Source: Coprenecus sp902388455 (GTDB lineage Bacteria; Bacteroidota; Bacteroidia; Bacteroidales; UBA932). Taken from it: 64,000 nucleotides of DNA. The notes beneath the pieces were generated by a model. It saw nothing but the letters and a program-made list of their open reading frames with translations. It was not told the DNA's origin and did no database searches. The stretch covers positions 930,001 through 994,000 of the forward strand of contig OZ007032.1 of the NCBI GenBank assembly GCA_963931615.1, in the 5' to 3' direction. Positions 9,826 through 17,799 of this stretch are shown one piece after another. Within the stretch, counting starts at the first letter, position 1. Each line of letters opens with the position of its first letter. Made by a program: the position numbers and the translations under genes.

Positions 9826-9862
9826 TAAAATAATATCGTTAAAATAAGGAAACAAAATCGTT

Positions 9863-11968
9863 ATGAGAATATCATTCCTATTGTTCCCTTTTACTTTTCT
9901 ATTTTTGACGTCATTGTCCGCTGCTGCTTTCCCGGCAGACGGTCCGGAAGGTGCCCGACAGGTATTGTCCTTCAATGACAGCTGGCAGTTCCGCATAGCG
10001 GAGGCGGATGCATGGGAAGATGTAACCCTTCCCCATACCTGGAATGCCGATGACATGCAGCTGCGGGTCGAGGATTTCTACCAGGGAGAGGCCACCTACC
10101 GCAAGGTCTGCAATTTCCCCGAGGAGTGGAAGGACCGCCGCCTCTTCCTGCGTTTCGAGGGAGTGGGCAGCTGCGCCCGGGTCTATGTCAACGGAGTGCT
10201 GGTAGGGGAGCACCGAGGAGGATATTCGGCATTTGCCTGCGAGATACAGCAGGAAGTGCGCTTCGGACAGGACAATGAGATAACGGTCATCGCCGACAAC
10301 GCCTCCCGGCCGGATGTCATCCCAGTCAACCACTTCCTTTTCGGAGTGTACGGGGGCATCTACCGTCCGGTATCGCTGATAGTCACCGACAGATGCAATA
10401 TCGCCGTGACAGACCACGCTTCGAGCGGGGTGTACATCACTCAGAAGGATGTCTCCCGCGAGTCGGCGCGGATAACTGTCCGCACCAAATTGGACAACGG
10501 CGGACTGCGGACGGAGCCTCTCGTTTTAGAAAGCGTCATCGAGGATATGGAGGGACGGCAGGTGGCCTCGCAGCGCTCGGATATAGAGCTGAGCGCCCAG
10601 GGCATGCAGGAGTTCAGGGCGGATTTTACCCTTGATAGTCCCCGGCTGTGGCAGGGCCGCCGCGACCCCTATCTCTACCGCGTGTGCGTCCGTCTGTACC
10701 GGGACGGCAGCATCATAGACGAGGTGGTGCAGCCGTTGGGAGTGAGGAAGTTCGAGATAGTGGCCGGGGAGGGATTCTACCTCAACGGGGAGCGCTGGCC
10801 CATGTACGGGGTCTGCCGCCATCAGGACTGGCTCGGCTCCGGCAGCGCACTCACCAAGGAGCAGCATGACACGGACTTAGCCATGATCATGGACATCGGC
10901 GCCACCACTGTGCGTCTGGCCCACTACCAGCAGTCGGACTACATCTACTCGAAATGCGACTCGCTGGGCCTTATCGTCTGGGCGGAGATACCGTTTGTCA
11001 ATAAAGTCACCGGGGAGGAATGGGAGAACGCCCACCGTCAGCTGCGGGAGCTCATCCGACAGAGCTTCAACCATCCTTCCATCTATACCTGGGGCCTGCA
11101 CAACGAGGTCTACAAGCCTCACGCCTACACGGCAGCCCTGACCCAGTCCCTTCACGACTTAGCCAAGACAGAGGACCCTGACCGCTACACTGCGGTCGTA
11201 AACGGTCACGGGCACGCAGACCATCCGGTCAACCTCAATTCCGATATCCAGGGCATGAACCGCTACTACGGCTGGTACGAACGGGAGATTACCGATATCG
11301 ATGCCTGGGTAGAGGGCTTGGAGGAGAACTATCCTGACATGAAGCTGATGCTCACTGAGTACGGGGCTGACGCCAATACCGCCCACCAGACCGAATACCT
11401 CGGCGAATCCCTCGACTGGTCCAAGCAGTTCTACCCCGAGACCTTCCAGACCAAGACCCACGAGTACCAGTGGGCCGTCATATCGCGCCATCCGTACATC
11501 ATCGCCTCCTATCTCTGGAACATGTTTGACTTCGCCTGCCCGATGTGGGAAAGGGGTGGTATTCCGGCCCGGAACATGAAAGGATTAGTTACCTTCGACC
11601 GTCAGGTTAAAAAGGATTCGTACTACTGGTACAAGGCCAACTGGAGCGAGGAACCGGTGCTCTACCTGACCCAGCGCCGCAATACCGACCGGGAGAAGCG
11701 CGTTACCTCCATCACCGTCTACAGCAACTGCGGCACTCCGACAGTATGGCTCAACGGCCGCAAGCTCAAGGGCATCCGTCAGGGATACACCGACGTACAC
11801 TACATCATCGACGAAGTGACCCTGCGCAAGGGGGACAATGTCATCCGCGCCTCCGTCACCGCTCCGGACGGGCAGACCCTCGAGGACCGTATCGAGTGGA
11901 CCTACACCGGGGAGAAGAACCGCGGTTTAGAGAGCCGTGAGAGGCTTCAGGAGCATGCCGGCTTCTGA
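9863..11968 (+). CDS. GH2 family glycoside hydrolase (beta-galactosidase-like)
   Basis: 701 residues with a signal peptide (MRISFLLFPFTFLFLTSLSAAA). Domain order is GH2 sugar-binding beta-sandwich (to about residue 200), immunoglobulin-like domain, then a TIM barrel. The acid/base is E415 in TWGLHNEVY and the nucleophile E499 in MLTEYGAD; both are present. Length and motifs fit GH2 beta-galactosidase-like enzymes, although beta-mannosidase or beta-glucuronidase activity cannot be excluded. It follows the GH92 run by 37 bp without an evident terminator, so it probably belongs to the same N-glycan/mannan degradation unit. Confidence 0.9.
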   Translation: MRISFLLFPFTFLFLTSLSAAAFPADGPEGARQVLSFNDSWQFRIAEADAWEDVTLPHTWNADDMQLRVEDFYQGEATYRKVCNFPEEWKDRRLFLRFEGVGSCARVYVNGVLVGEHRGGYSAFACEIQQEVRFGQDNEITVIADNASRPDVIPVNHFLFGVYGGIYRPVSLIVTDRCNIAVTDHASSGVYITQKDVSRESARITVRTKLDNGGLRTEPLVLESVIEDMEGRQVASQRSDIELSAQGMQEFRADFTLDSPRLWQGRRDPYLYRVCVRLYRDGSIIDEVVQPLGVRKFEIVAGEGFYLNGERWPMYGVCRHQDWLGSGSALTKEQHDTDLAMIMDIGATTVRLAHYQQSDYIYSKCDSLGLIVWAEIPFVNKVTGEEWENAHRQLRELIRQSFNHPSIYTWGLHNEVYKPHAYTAALTQSLHDLAKTEDPDRYTAVVNGHGHADHPVNLNSDIQGMNRYYGWYEREITDIDAWVEGLEENYPDMKLMLTEYGADANTAHQTEYLGESLDWSKQFYPETFQTKTHEYQWAVISRHPYIIASYLWNMFDFACPMWERGGIPARNMKGLVTFDRQVKKDSYYWYKANWSEEPVLYLTQRRNTDREKRVTSITVYSNCGTPTVWLNGRKLKGIRQGYTDVHYIIDEVTLRKGDNVIRASVTAPDGQTLEDRIEWTYTGEKNRGLESRERLQEHAGF

Positions 11969-12025
11969 AGCGCCCTGTTGTTACAAAGCCGTTAAAATAC
12001 CGTTACGGAAAGATGAAACCTGATG

Positions 12026-12055
12026 TCAGCCTCTTGCGGACTCGTAAGAGGCTGA
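12026..12055 (+). terminator. 10-bp perfect inverted repeat between GH2 and pstS
   Basis: TCAGCCTCTT at 12026-12035 and AAGAGGCTGA at 12046-12055 are perfectly complementary with a 10-nt loop. The stem could end GH2 transcription, but only a short T-run follows and the repeat lies exactly between the -33 and -7 elements of the pstS promoter, so it could equally be an operator. Confidence 0.55.
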
Positions 12056-12063
12056 TATCTTTG
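12034..12063 (+). promoter_or_regulatory. pst operon promoter
   Basis: TTG at 12034-12036, 19 bp, then TATCTTTG at 12056-12063 match the Bacteroidales promoter consensus. The pstS start codon lies 37 bp downstream. The spacer is filled by an inverted repeat (12026-12055), which makes repressor or anti-sigma-type control by phosphate plausible. Confidence 0.65.
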
Positions 12064-12100
12064 CGGCCTGTCGGGACAAATCCCGGCGGAAAATACAGAG

Positions 12101-12955
12101 ATGAACCGTAAAAAGATTCTTATTTCCGTATTTGTCGCAATGCTCGCTGCCGGGTCGGCTCAGGCCCAGCGGGTCAAGGGCAGCGACACTCTTCTCCCGC
12201 TTACACAGGAACTTGCTGAAGACTACCTCGAGGAGCATCCCGAGGGGGAGGTCATCGTCACCGGCGGCGGCTCGGGAGTCGGCATAGCGGCTCTGATGGA
12301 GAACACGACCGACATCGCGATGGCTTCGAGGCGCATCAAGTTCGGGGAGAAAATGAAGTTTGCCGAGGCCGGTCTGGAGGCCCGGGAGGTCATAGTGGCC
12401 TACGACGCCCTGGCGGTGGTGGTCAATCCCTCGAACCCCGTCACTCAGCTCACCCGCGAGCAGCTCGAGGACATCTTCCGCGGCAAGATCACCAACTGGA
12501 AGGAGGTGGGCGGCGAGGACCGCAAGATAGTGGTCTACTCCCGCGAGACATCCTCCGGCACCTACGAGTTCTTCAAGGAGAGCGTCTTAGACAACAAGAA
12601 CTACATGAGCAGCATCCTCTCGATGCCCGCTACCGGGGCCATCATCCAGTCCGTCAAGCAGACCAAGGGGGCCATCGGCTACATCGGCCTGGCCTATCTC
12701 AACCGGTATGTGAAGCCTTTGGCGGTATCCTACGACGGAGGTGAGCACTACGCGGTGCCCTCGGTGGAGACAGCGGCCGACGGCTCCTATCCGATAGTGC
12801 GCCCGCTGTATTACTACTATGACGCTGCCAAGGAGCAGACAGTCAGCTCCTTCATATCATATGCCCTTTCGCCCGAAGGGCAGAAATCGGTGCTGGAACA
12901 GGGTTTCGTGCCGGTGAGGATGGAAGGTGACGGCGGGGAGGCCGTGCAGAGATGA
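12101..12955 (+). CDS. pstS: Phosphate ABC transporter substrate-binding protein
   Basis: 284 residues with a signal peptide cleaved near AQA/QR. The phosphate-binding loops are visible: RVKGSDTLLPL at the mature N-terminus, VTGGGSGVGIAAL near residue 55, and SRETSSGTYEFF near residue 150. It delivers periplasmic inorganic phosphate to PstCA. It is the first gene of pstS-pstC-pstA-pstB-phoU, overlapping pstC by 4 bp (12952-12955). A phosphate-controlled promoter lies directly upstream. Confidence 0.95.
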   Translation: MNRKKILISVFVAMLAAGSAQAQRVKGSDTLLPLTQELAEDYLEEHPEGEVIVTGGGSGVGIAALMENTTDIAMASRRIKFGEKMKFAEAGLEAREVIVAYDALAVVVNPSNPVTQLTREQLEDIFRGKITNWKEVGGEDRKIVVYSRETSSGTYEFFKESVLDNKNYMSSILSMPATGAIIQSVKQTKGAIGYIGLAYLNRYVKPLAVSYDGGEHYAVPSVETAADGSYPIVRPLYYYYDAAKEQTVSSFISYALSPEGQKSVLEQGFVPVRMEGDGGEAVQR

Positions 12956-14148
12956 AGCGCTTCCTCGAGAAGGCCGTCAAGTGGCTGCTGACCGCCAGCG
13001 GCTTCGTCACGAGCCTCGTCATCCTGCTGATTATCGGCTTTCTCTTCACGGAAGGCGCGGGTCTCTTCCGTGAGAAGGTCATCGAGGAGGGTTACGTCTT
13101 AGCCGTACACAAGGACAATCCGGTTAAGGAACTGACCGCCGCCGAGATTAAGGCCGTCTTCGACGAGGACATCACCCGCTGGAGCGAACTCGGCGGTCCG
13201 GACATGGAGATAGTTACTTTCCGCCTGGAGGATGCGGACGAATATTTTACCGAGGAGGAACTCGGAGCGCAGTACGAATATGCGGCGGGGAAAATAGACT
13301 CCCTGATAGCCGCCACTCCCGGGATGATCGCCTTTATCCCCGAGAGCATGGTCGAGGAGGGGGCGCAGCTTAACCTTATAGAGGACAATGCCATCTCCCC
13401 GGCCGAGGTGCTGGGCGGCAGCGAGTGGTTTCCGACCGCCACCCCCGCGCCTCTGTTCGGCATGTGGCCCCTGCTGGCCGGCACGCTGTGGGTGAGCTTC
13501 TTCGCGATACTCTTTGCCCTGCCTTTCGGCATCAGCATAGCGGTCTATATGGCCGAAGTGGCCCCTGAGCGGGTGAGGAATATCCTCAAGCCCGTCATCG
13601 AGCTGCTCAACGGCATTCCTTCGGTGGTCTACGGCTTCTTCGGCCTGATCATCATCGTGCCCCTGCTGCAGCAGGTCTTCGGCCTGCCGGTGGGAGAGAG
13701 CGGGCTGGCGGGCAGTATTGTCCTGGCCATCATGGCTCTGCCTACCATCGTGACTGTGGCCGAAGATGCCATGCGCAACTGCCCCAGGGCTCTGCGGGAG
13801 GCTTCCCTGGCCCTGGGTGCCTCGAAATGGCAGACCGTTTCCAAGGTGGTGATACCCTCGTCAATGTCCGGTATTGCCTCCGGCGTAGTGCTCGGTATCG
13901 GACGGGCGATAGGAGAGACCATGGCCGTGCTCATGGTGACAGGCAACGCCGCCGTAATCCCTCATTCGATTCTCGAGCCGCTGAGGACCATCCCCGCAAC
14001 CATTGCGGCAGAGCTGGGCGAGGCCCCCGCCGGCGGAGCGCACTACCAGTCCCTGTTTCTCCTGGGCGTGATTCTCTTCTTCATCACATTTTTCATCAAC
14101 CTCTGCGTGGAGTACATCTCCCACCGCAACAAGGCCAAAAACCAGTAA
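12952..14148 (+). CDS. pstC: Phosphate ABC transporter permease PstC with extra periplasmic domain
   Basis: 398 residues, longer than the ~300 of Proteobacterial PstC. A first membrane helix (residues ~10-32) is followed by about 110 extra residues, then the standard permease domain from about residue 165 (TLWVSFFAILFALPFGISIAVYM; EAA loop REASLALGASKWQTVSKVVIPSS). The insert reads VLAVHKDNPVKELTAAEIKAVF then DEDITRWSELGG, clearly resembling part of PstS (LAVVVNPSNPVTQLTREQLE then DIFRGKITNWKEVGG in the neighbouring protein). It therefore looks like a half PstS lobe fixed to the permease. It overlaps pstS by 4 bp and precedes pstA by 6 bp. Confidence 0.93.
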   Translation: MKRFLEKAVKWLLTASGFVTSLVILLIIGFLFTEGAGLFREKVIEEGYVLAVHKDNPVKELTAAEIKAVFDEDITRWSELGGPDMEIVTFRLEDADEYFTEEELGAQYEYAAGKIDSLIAATPGMIAFIPESMVEEGAQLNLIEDNAISPAEVLGGSEWFPTATPAPLFGMWPLLAGTLWVSFFAILFALPFGISIAVYMAEVAPERVRNILKPVIELLNGIPSVVYGFFGLIIIVPLLQQVFGLPVGESGLAGSIVLAIMALPTIVTVAEDAMRNCPRALREASLALGASKWQTVSKVVIPSSMSGIASGVVLGIGRAIGETMAVLMVTGNAAVIPHSILEPLRTIPATIAAELGEAPAGGAHYQSLFLLGVILFFITFFINLCVEYISHRNKAKNQ

Positions 14149-14154
14149 CATCCC

Positions 14155-15042
14155 ATGAATACCCCTGTATATCCTACCGGCTATCACCTCCGCAAGCGGC
14201 GCTCGCAGGCTGCGGCCTTCACCGTATTCCGGGTACTGAGCTATTTTATTGTCCTGGTGCTCTTCGCCATCCTCGGCTTCATCATCTGCAAGGGGGCCGG
14301 AGTCCTGAGCTGGGACTTCCTGACCAAGGCCCCTGAGGACGGGATGACCGCAGGAGGCATTTTCCCCGCGATAGTGGGAACTCTGCTGCTGATGCTCGGA
14401 AGCGCCGTGGTAGCCTTCCCGATAGGCATCATGAGCGGCATCTACATGAACGAATACGCCTCCAAAGGGTGGGTAGTGCGCTTCATCCGCCTGATGACCA
14501 ATAACCTCAGCGGCGTGCCCTCGATAGTTTTCGGACTTTTCGGCATGGCCCTGTTCGTAAAGTATCTGGGATTCGGCGACAGTATTCTGGCCGGCTCCCT
14601 GACCCTCGGGCTGCTCTCCCTGCCGCTGATTATACGTACCACGGAGGAGGCCCTGAAGGACATTCCCGCCGGTATCCGCGAGGGGAGCCTGGCCCTGGGC
14701 GCCACCAAGCTCCAGACTATCTGGAAGGTGGTGCTGCCGATGGGTATGCCCCGCATCATCACCGGACTGATTCTCTCCCTCGGCCGTGTGTCGGGAGAGA
14801 CCGCACCGATTCTTTTCACCTGCGCCGCCTATTTCTTCCCCCAGCTGCCCGCATCCATATTTGACCAGTGCATGGCCCTGCCATACCACCTCTACGTCAT
14901 CTCGACCAGCGGCACGGACATCGAGGCGCAGCAGCCGATAGCCTATGGAACGGCCTTAGTGCTGATTATCATTGTCCTGATCATCAACCTGCTGGCGGGA
15001 GGACTCAGAAAATATTTTGAAAAACGGTTAAAGATAAAATAA
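14155..15042 (+). CDS. pstA: Phosphate ABC transporter permease PstA
   Basis: 295 residues with about six membrane helices. The EAA-type coupling loop REGSLALGATKLQTIWKVVLP (near residues 175-195) is conserved, as is the C-terminal SGTDIEAQQPIAYGTALVLI segment common in PstA. It forms the channel with PstC and is coupled to the PstB ATPase. It ends directly against pstB (stop at 15042, start at 15043), within the five-gene operon. Confidence 0.95.
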   Translation: MNTPVYPTGYHLRKRRSQAAAFTVFRVLSYFIVLVLFAILGFIICKGAGVLSWDFLTKAPEDGMTAGGIFPAIVGTLLLMLGSAVVAFPIGIMSGIYMNEYASKGWVVRFIRLMTNNLSGVPSIVFGLFGMALFVKYLGFGDSILAGSLTLGLLSLPLIIRTTEEALKDIPAGIREGSLALGATKLQTIWKVVLPMGMPRIITGLILSLGRVSGETAPILFTCAAYFFPQLPASIFDQCMALPYHLYVISTSGTDIEAQQPIAYGTALVLIIIVLIINLLAGGLRKYFEKRLKIK

Positions 15043-15795
15043 ATGGAGAAAATCGAAGCAAGGGACGTTAATTTCTACTACGGGGCCTTCCACGCCCTGA
15101 AGGGTATATCGATGGAGATACCGCAGAATCAGGTGGTCGCCTTCATCGGGCCCTCCGGCTGCGGCAAGTCCACCTTCCTGCGGCTGTTCAACCGGATGAA
15201 CGACCTTATACCCGGCACCCGGCTCGAGGGCCAGATCCTCATCGACGGACAGGATATCTACGGAGCGGATGTCCATGTGGACGAGCTGCGCAAGAATGTG
15301 GGGATGGTCTTCCAGAGGCCCAATCCCTTCCCCAAGAGCATATTTGACAATGTGGCCTACGGCCTGCGGGTCAACGGTATAAAGGACAAGGCCTACATCC
15401 GGGAGAGGGTGGAGGAGTCCCTGCGCGGGGCGGCCCTCTGGGATGAGGTCAAGGACAAGCTCGGGGAGTCGGCATTTGCCCTCTCGGGAGGCCAGCAGCA
15501 GAGACTCTGCATCGCCCGGGCCATGGCCGTGTCCCCCTCGGTGCTGCTTATGGATGAGCCGGCCTCGGCCCTCGACCCGATATCGACGGCCAAGGTGGAG
15601 GAGCTTATCAGCGAGCTGCGCAGCCAGGTGACCATCGTCATCGTCACGCACAACATGCAGCAGGCGGCGAGGGTCAGCGACAGGACGGCATTCTTCTATA
15701 TGGGTGAGATGGTCGAGTATGACGATACCAAGACCATCTTTACGAATCCTCACAAGGAGGCTACCCAGAACTACATCACAGGACGTTTCGGTTAA
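15043..15795 (+). CDS. pstB: Phosphate ABC transporter ATP-binding protein
   Basis: 250 residues, the normal PstB length. Walker A is GPSGCGKST (residues 36-44), the signature is LSGGQQQRL, and Walker B is VLLMDEPAS followed by the H-loop VTHNM. The PstB-specific LFNRMNDLIPG and NPFPKSIFDNVAYG are present. It powers phosphate uptake through PstCA at the inner membrane. It starts one base after the pstA stop and precedes phoU by 21 bp. Confidence 0.97.
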   Translation: MEKIEARDVNFYYGAFHALKGISMEIPQNQVVAFIGPSGCGKSTFLRLFNRMNDLIPGTRLEGQILIDGQDIYGADVHVDELRKNVGMVFQRPNPFPKSIFDNVAYGLRVNGIKDKAYIRERVEESLRGAALWDEVKDKLGESAFALSGGQQQRLCIARAMAVSPSVLLMDEPASALDPISTAKVEELISELRSQVTIVIVTHNMQQAARVSDRTAFFYMGEMVEYDDTKTIFTNPHKEATQNYITGRFG

Positions 15796-15816
15796 CAGAC
15801 AAAAATATTACAGGAT

Positions 15817-16503
15817 ATGGTAAAATTCGTAGATCAGCAACTCACCCAGCTCCGCAACGAGGTCTACCGCATGTGGGCTATGGTGTACAGTCAGATGGAC
15901 CAGGCCCGGCAGGCGGTGCTCGGCATGGACCGCAATATAGCCCAGCAGATATGGGTGCGCGAGCGCCTGGTGGATGCCCAGGACATCAAGATAGATACTC
16001 AGGTGGAGGATTTCATCGCCCTCTATACTCCCGTGGCAGTGGACCTGCGCTTCGTGCTGGCCATGCTCAAGATCAACAGCGACCTCGAGCGCATCGGGGA
16101 CTACGCCTACAGCATCGCCCGCTTCGTCAAGGAGACGGATGCGGAGAAACTCGATGCAGCCCTGGTGGACAGGCTCCAGCTGGAGCGGATGTTCGACATC
16201 GTGCTGGAGATGATGAACGGGCTGCAGTCCTCCCTGATGGACGAGAATCCCTCAAAGGCCTCCTCGGTAATTGACATGGACGATGAGCTGGACCGGCTAA
16301 AGGCCGCTTCCGACAGCATTCTGATGGAGTACGCCCGGGAGCATACGGACGAGCTTCCGGTGGTTATGGGACTCGGCAGCATCTTCCGCAAGCTTGAGCG
16401 CACCGGCGACCATCTGACCAATATCGCTGAGGAGATAGTCTTCTATGTCGATGCGAAGGTGCTTAGGCATACGGCCATGCTCTCAGGCAGTAAGGAAGAA
16501 TAG
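15817..16503 (+). CDS. phoU: Phosphate transport regulator PhoU
   Basis: 228 residues composed of two PhoU helical repeats, each with the E/DxxxD metal-binding pattern (DLERIGDYAYSIARF near residue 90 and KLERTGDHLTNIAEEIVFY near residue 195). PhoU couples the Pst transporter to the phosphate-sensing kinase and limits phosphate uptake. It is the last gene of pstSCAB-phoU and is followed by a strong hairpin terminator, confirming the end of the operon. No PhoR/PhoB pair is present in the window. Confidence 0.95.
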   Translation: MVKFVDQQLTQLRNEVYRMWAMVYSQMDQARQAVLGMDRNIAQQIWVRERLVDAQDIKIDTQVEDFIALYTPVAVDLRFVLAMLKINSDLERIGDYAYSIARFVKETDAEKLDAALVDRLQLERMFDIVLEMMNGLQSSLMDENPSKASSVIDMDDELDRLKAASDSILMEYAREHTDELPVVMGLGSIFRKLERTGDHLTNIAEEIVFYVDAKVLRHTAMLSGSKEE

Positions 16504-16537
16504 CGATGCGATGTTAATAGGTTAATAATTAGGTTGG

Positions 16538-16585
16538 AAAACAACTATGTTGGAGTCTGTGTTGCGGCCTAACATAGTTGTTTTT
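16538..16585 (+). terminator. Rho-independent terminator after phoU
   Basis: AAAACAACTATGTT at 16538-16551 pairs with AACATAGTTGTTTT at 16571-16584, followed by T residues. The 14-bp perfect stem with a 19-nt loop is the clearest terminator of the window and ends the pst-phoU operon. Confidence 0.8.
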
Positions 16586-16657
16586 CATAAGGGCCGGCGG
16601 CAGGGTCCTCGTGGTGGCCGAAGGGGAATGGAGGTGAGACTGTGCGGGTAATTGTTC

Positions 16658-16665
16658 TATATTTG
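16658..16665 (+). promoter_or_regulatory. -7 box of the EEP hydrolase gene
   Basis: TATATTTG matches the -7 consensus and lies 24 bp before the ATG at 16690. Its presence argues against an in-frame GTG start at 16642, which would be upstream of the transcription start. The -33 element is weak. Confidence 0.55.
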
Positions 16666-16689
16666 CAGGCTGAAAAAAAAAGATTTGAA

Positions 16690-17778
16690 ATGAGAAAGAT
16701 TCTGATAATTGTTGTTTTTCTGATTTCCCTGCCGATGATTGCAGGTGCGATGGAGCAAAAGACGGTATTTACTGTACTGCAGTGGAATATCTGGCAGGAG
16801 GGGACGATGGTTCCCGGAGGATATGACGCGATAGTGGACGAGATCGAGAGGCTCAGGCCGGATTTCGTGACTTTCAGCGAGGTACGCAACTATCACGGGA
16901 CACGGTTCTGCGACCGTATAGTGGCCTCGCTGCGTGAGAGAGGACTGGAATACTATTCGTTCTACAGTTACGACTCCGGGCTGCTGAGCCGGCATCCGAT
17001 AACGGACTCCACTACGGTATTTCCGGAGAACGGGGACCACGGCAGCATCTACCGGATGGTCTCGGAAATAGGCGGACGGGAGATCGCGGTGTACACTGCC
17101 CATTTAGACTACCTCAATGACGCCTATTACAATGTCCGAGGCTACGACGGCTCCACCTGGGAGAAGATTCCCATCCCGCAGACCGTCCTCGAGGTGCTGC
17201 AGGTCAATGACGCCTCGCAGCGCGACGACGCCATCCGGGAGTTCATCGCCGCTGCCGGCAAGGACATCGAGGCGGGTAGAATCGTCATCCTCGGCGGAGA
17301 CTTCAACGAACCGTCCCACTTGGACTGGACCTGGGAGACCAAGGACCTGTACGACCACAACGGGCTCATCATTCCCTGGACTGTGCCCCTGATGCTGGAC
17401 AATGCCGGATACATTGACACCTACCGCGAGCAGTTCCCCGACGTATTGTCCCATCCCGGATTTACCTTCCCGGCCGACAATCCCCTGATACCCGTCGAGC
17501 GCCTTACCTGGACCCCCGATGCCGATGAGCGCGACCGCATAGACTATATCTTCTATTATCCTTATTCCTCGCTGCTGACAGTCAAGACCCCCAAGGACGT
17601 GAGCGTGGAGTCGGCGGTCATGATGGACGGAGGCCGGGCGCTCGAAGTCATCGAGACCGCCCGCAACGAGTACAATGTCCGCATGCCGTCCGCTGATCCG
17701 GGTGAGCCTTTCGTCATCCGTTTGGAGACCGGAGGCAGTGCGGGAAGCGGGAACAAATACCATGACGCACTGATATAA
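16690..17778 (+). CDS. Endonuclease/exonuclease/phosphatase (EEP) family secreted hydrolase
   Basis: 362 residues from ATG 16690, giving a clean signal peptide (MRKILIIVVFLISLPMIAGA); the longer GTG frame is rejected because a promoter lies inside it. EEP superfamily motifs: VLQWNIWQEG (metal-binding Asn), FVTFSEVRN (catalytic Glu region), LGGDFNEPSHLDW (DxN) and DRIDYIFYY (terminal D/H region). Members hydrolyse phosphodiesters or phosphomonoesters, including sphingomyelinases and secreted DNases; the substrate here is unknown. Placement after pst-phoU is suggestive of phosphate scavenging, but it has its own promoter. Confidence 0.82.
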   Translation: MRKILIIVVFLISLPMIAGAMEQKTVFTVLQWNIWQEGTMVPGGYDAIVDEIERLRPDFVTFSEVRNYHGTRFCDRIVASLRERGLEYYSFYSYDSGLLSRHPITDSTTVFPENGDHGSIYRMVSEIGGREIAVYTAHLDYLNDAYYNVRGYDGSTWEKIPIPQTVLEVLQVNDASQRDDAIREFIAAAGKDIEAGRIVILGGDFNEPSHLDWTWETKDLYDHNGLIIPWTVPLMLDNAGYIDTYREQFPDVLSHPGFTFPADNPLIPVERLTWTPDADERDRIDYIFYYPYSSLLTVKTPKDVSVESAVMMDGGRALEVIETARNEYNVRMPSADPGEPFVIRLETGGSAGSGNKYHDALI

Positions 17779-17799
17779 AAATTCTCAATTCAGGACAAT

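Noticed and set aside
13861..14889. 342-codon minus-strand frame across pstC/pstA
   Set aside because: Antisense shadow of two membrane permease genes; polar, Gly/Gln/His-rich composition without recognisable domain.
17779..17799. Cobalamin riboswitch before metH
   Set aside because: Only 21 bp separate metH from the upstream gene, too short for a B12 riboswitch.
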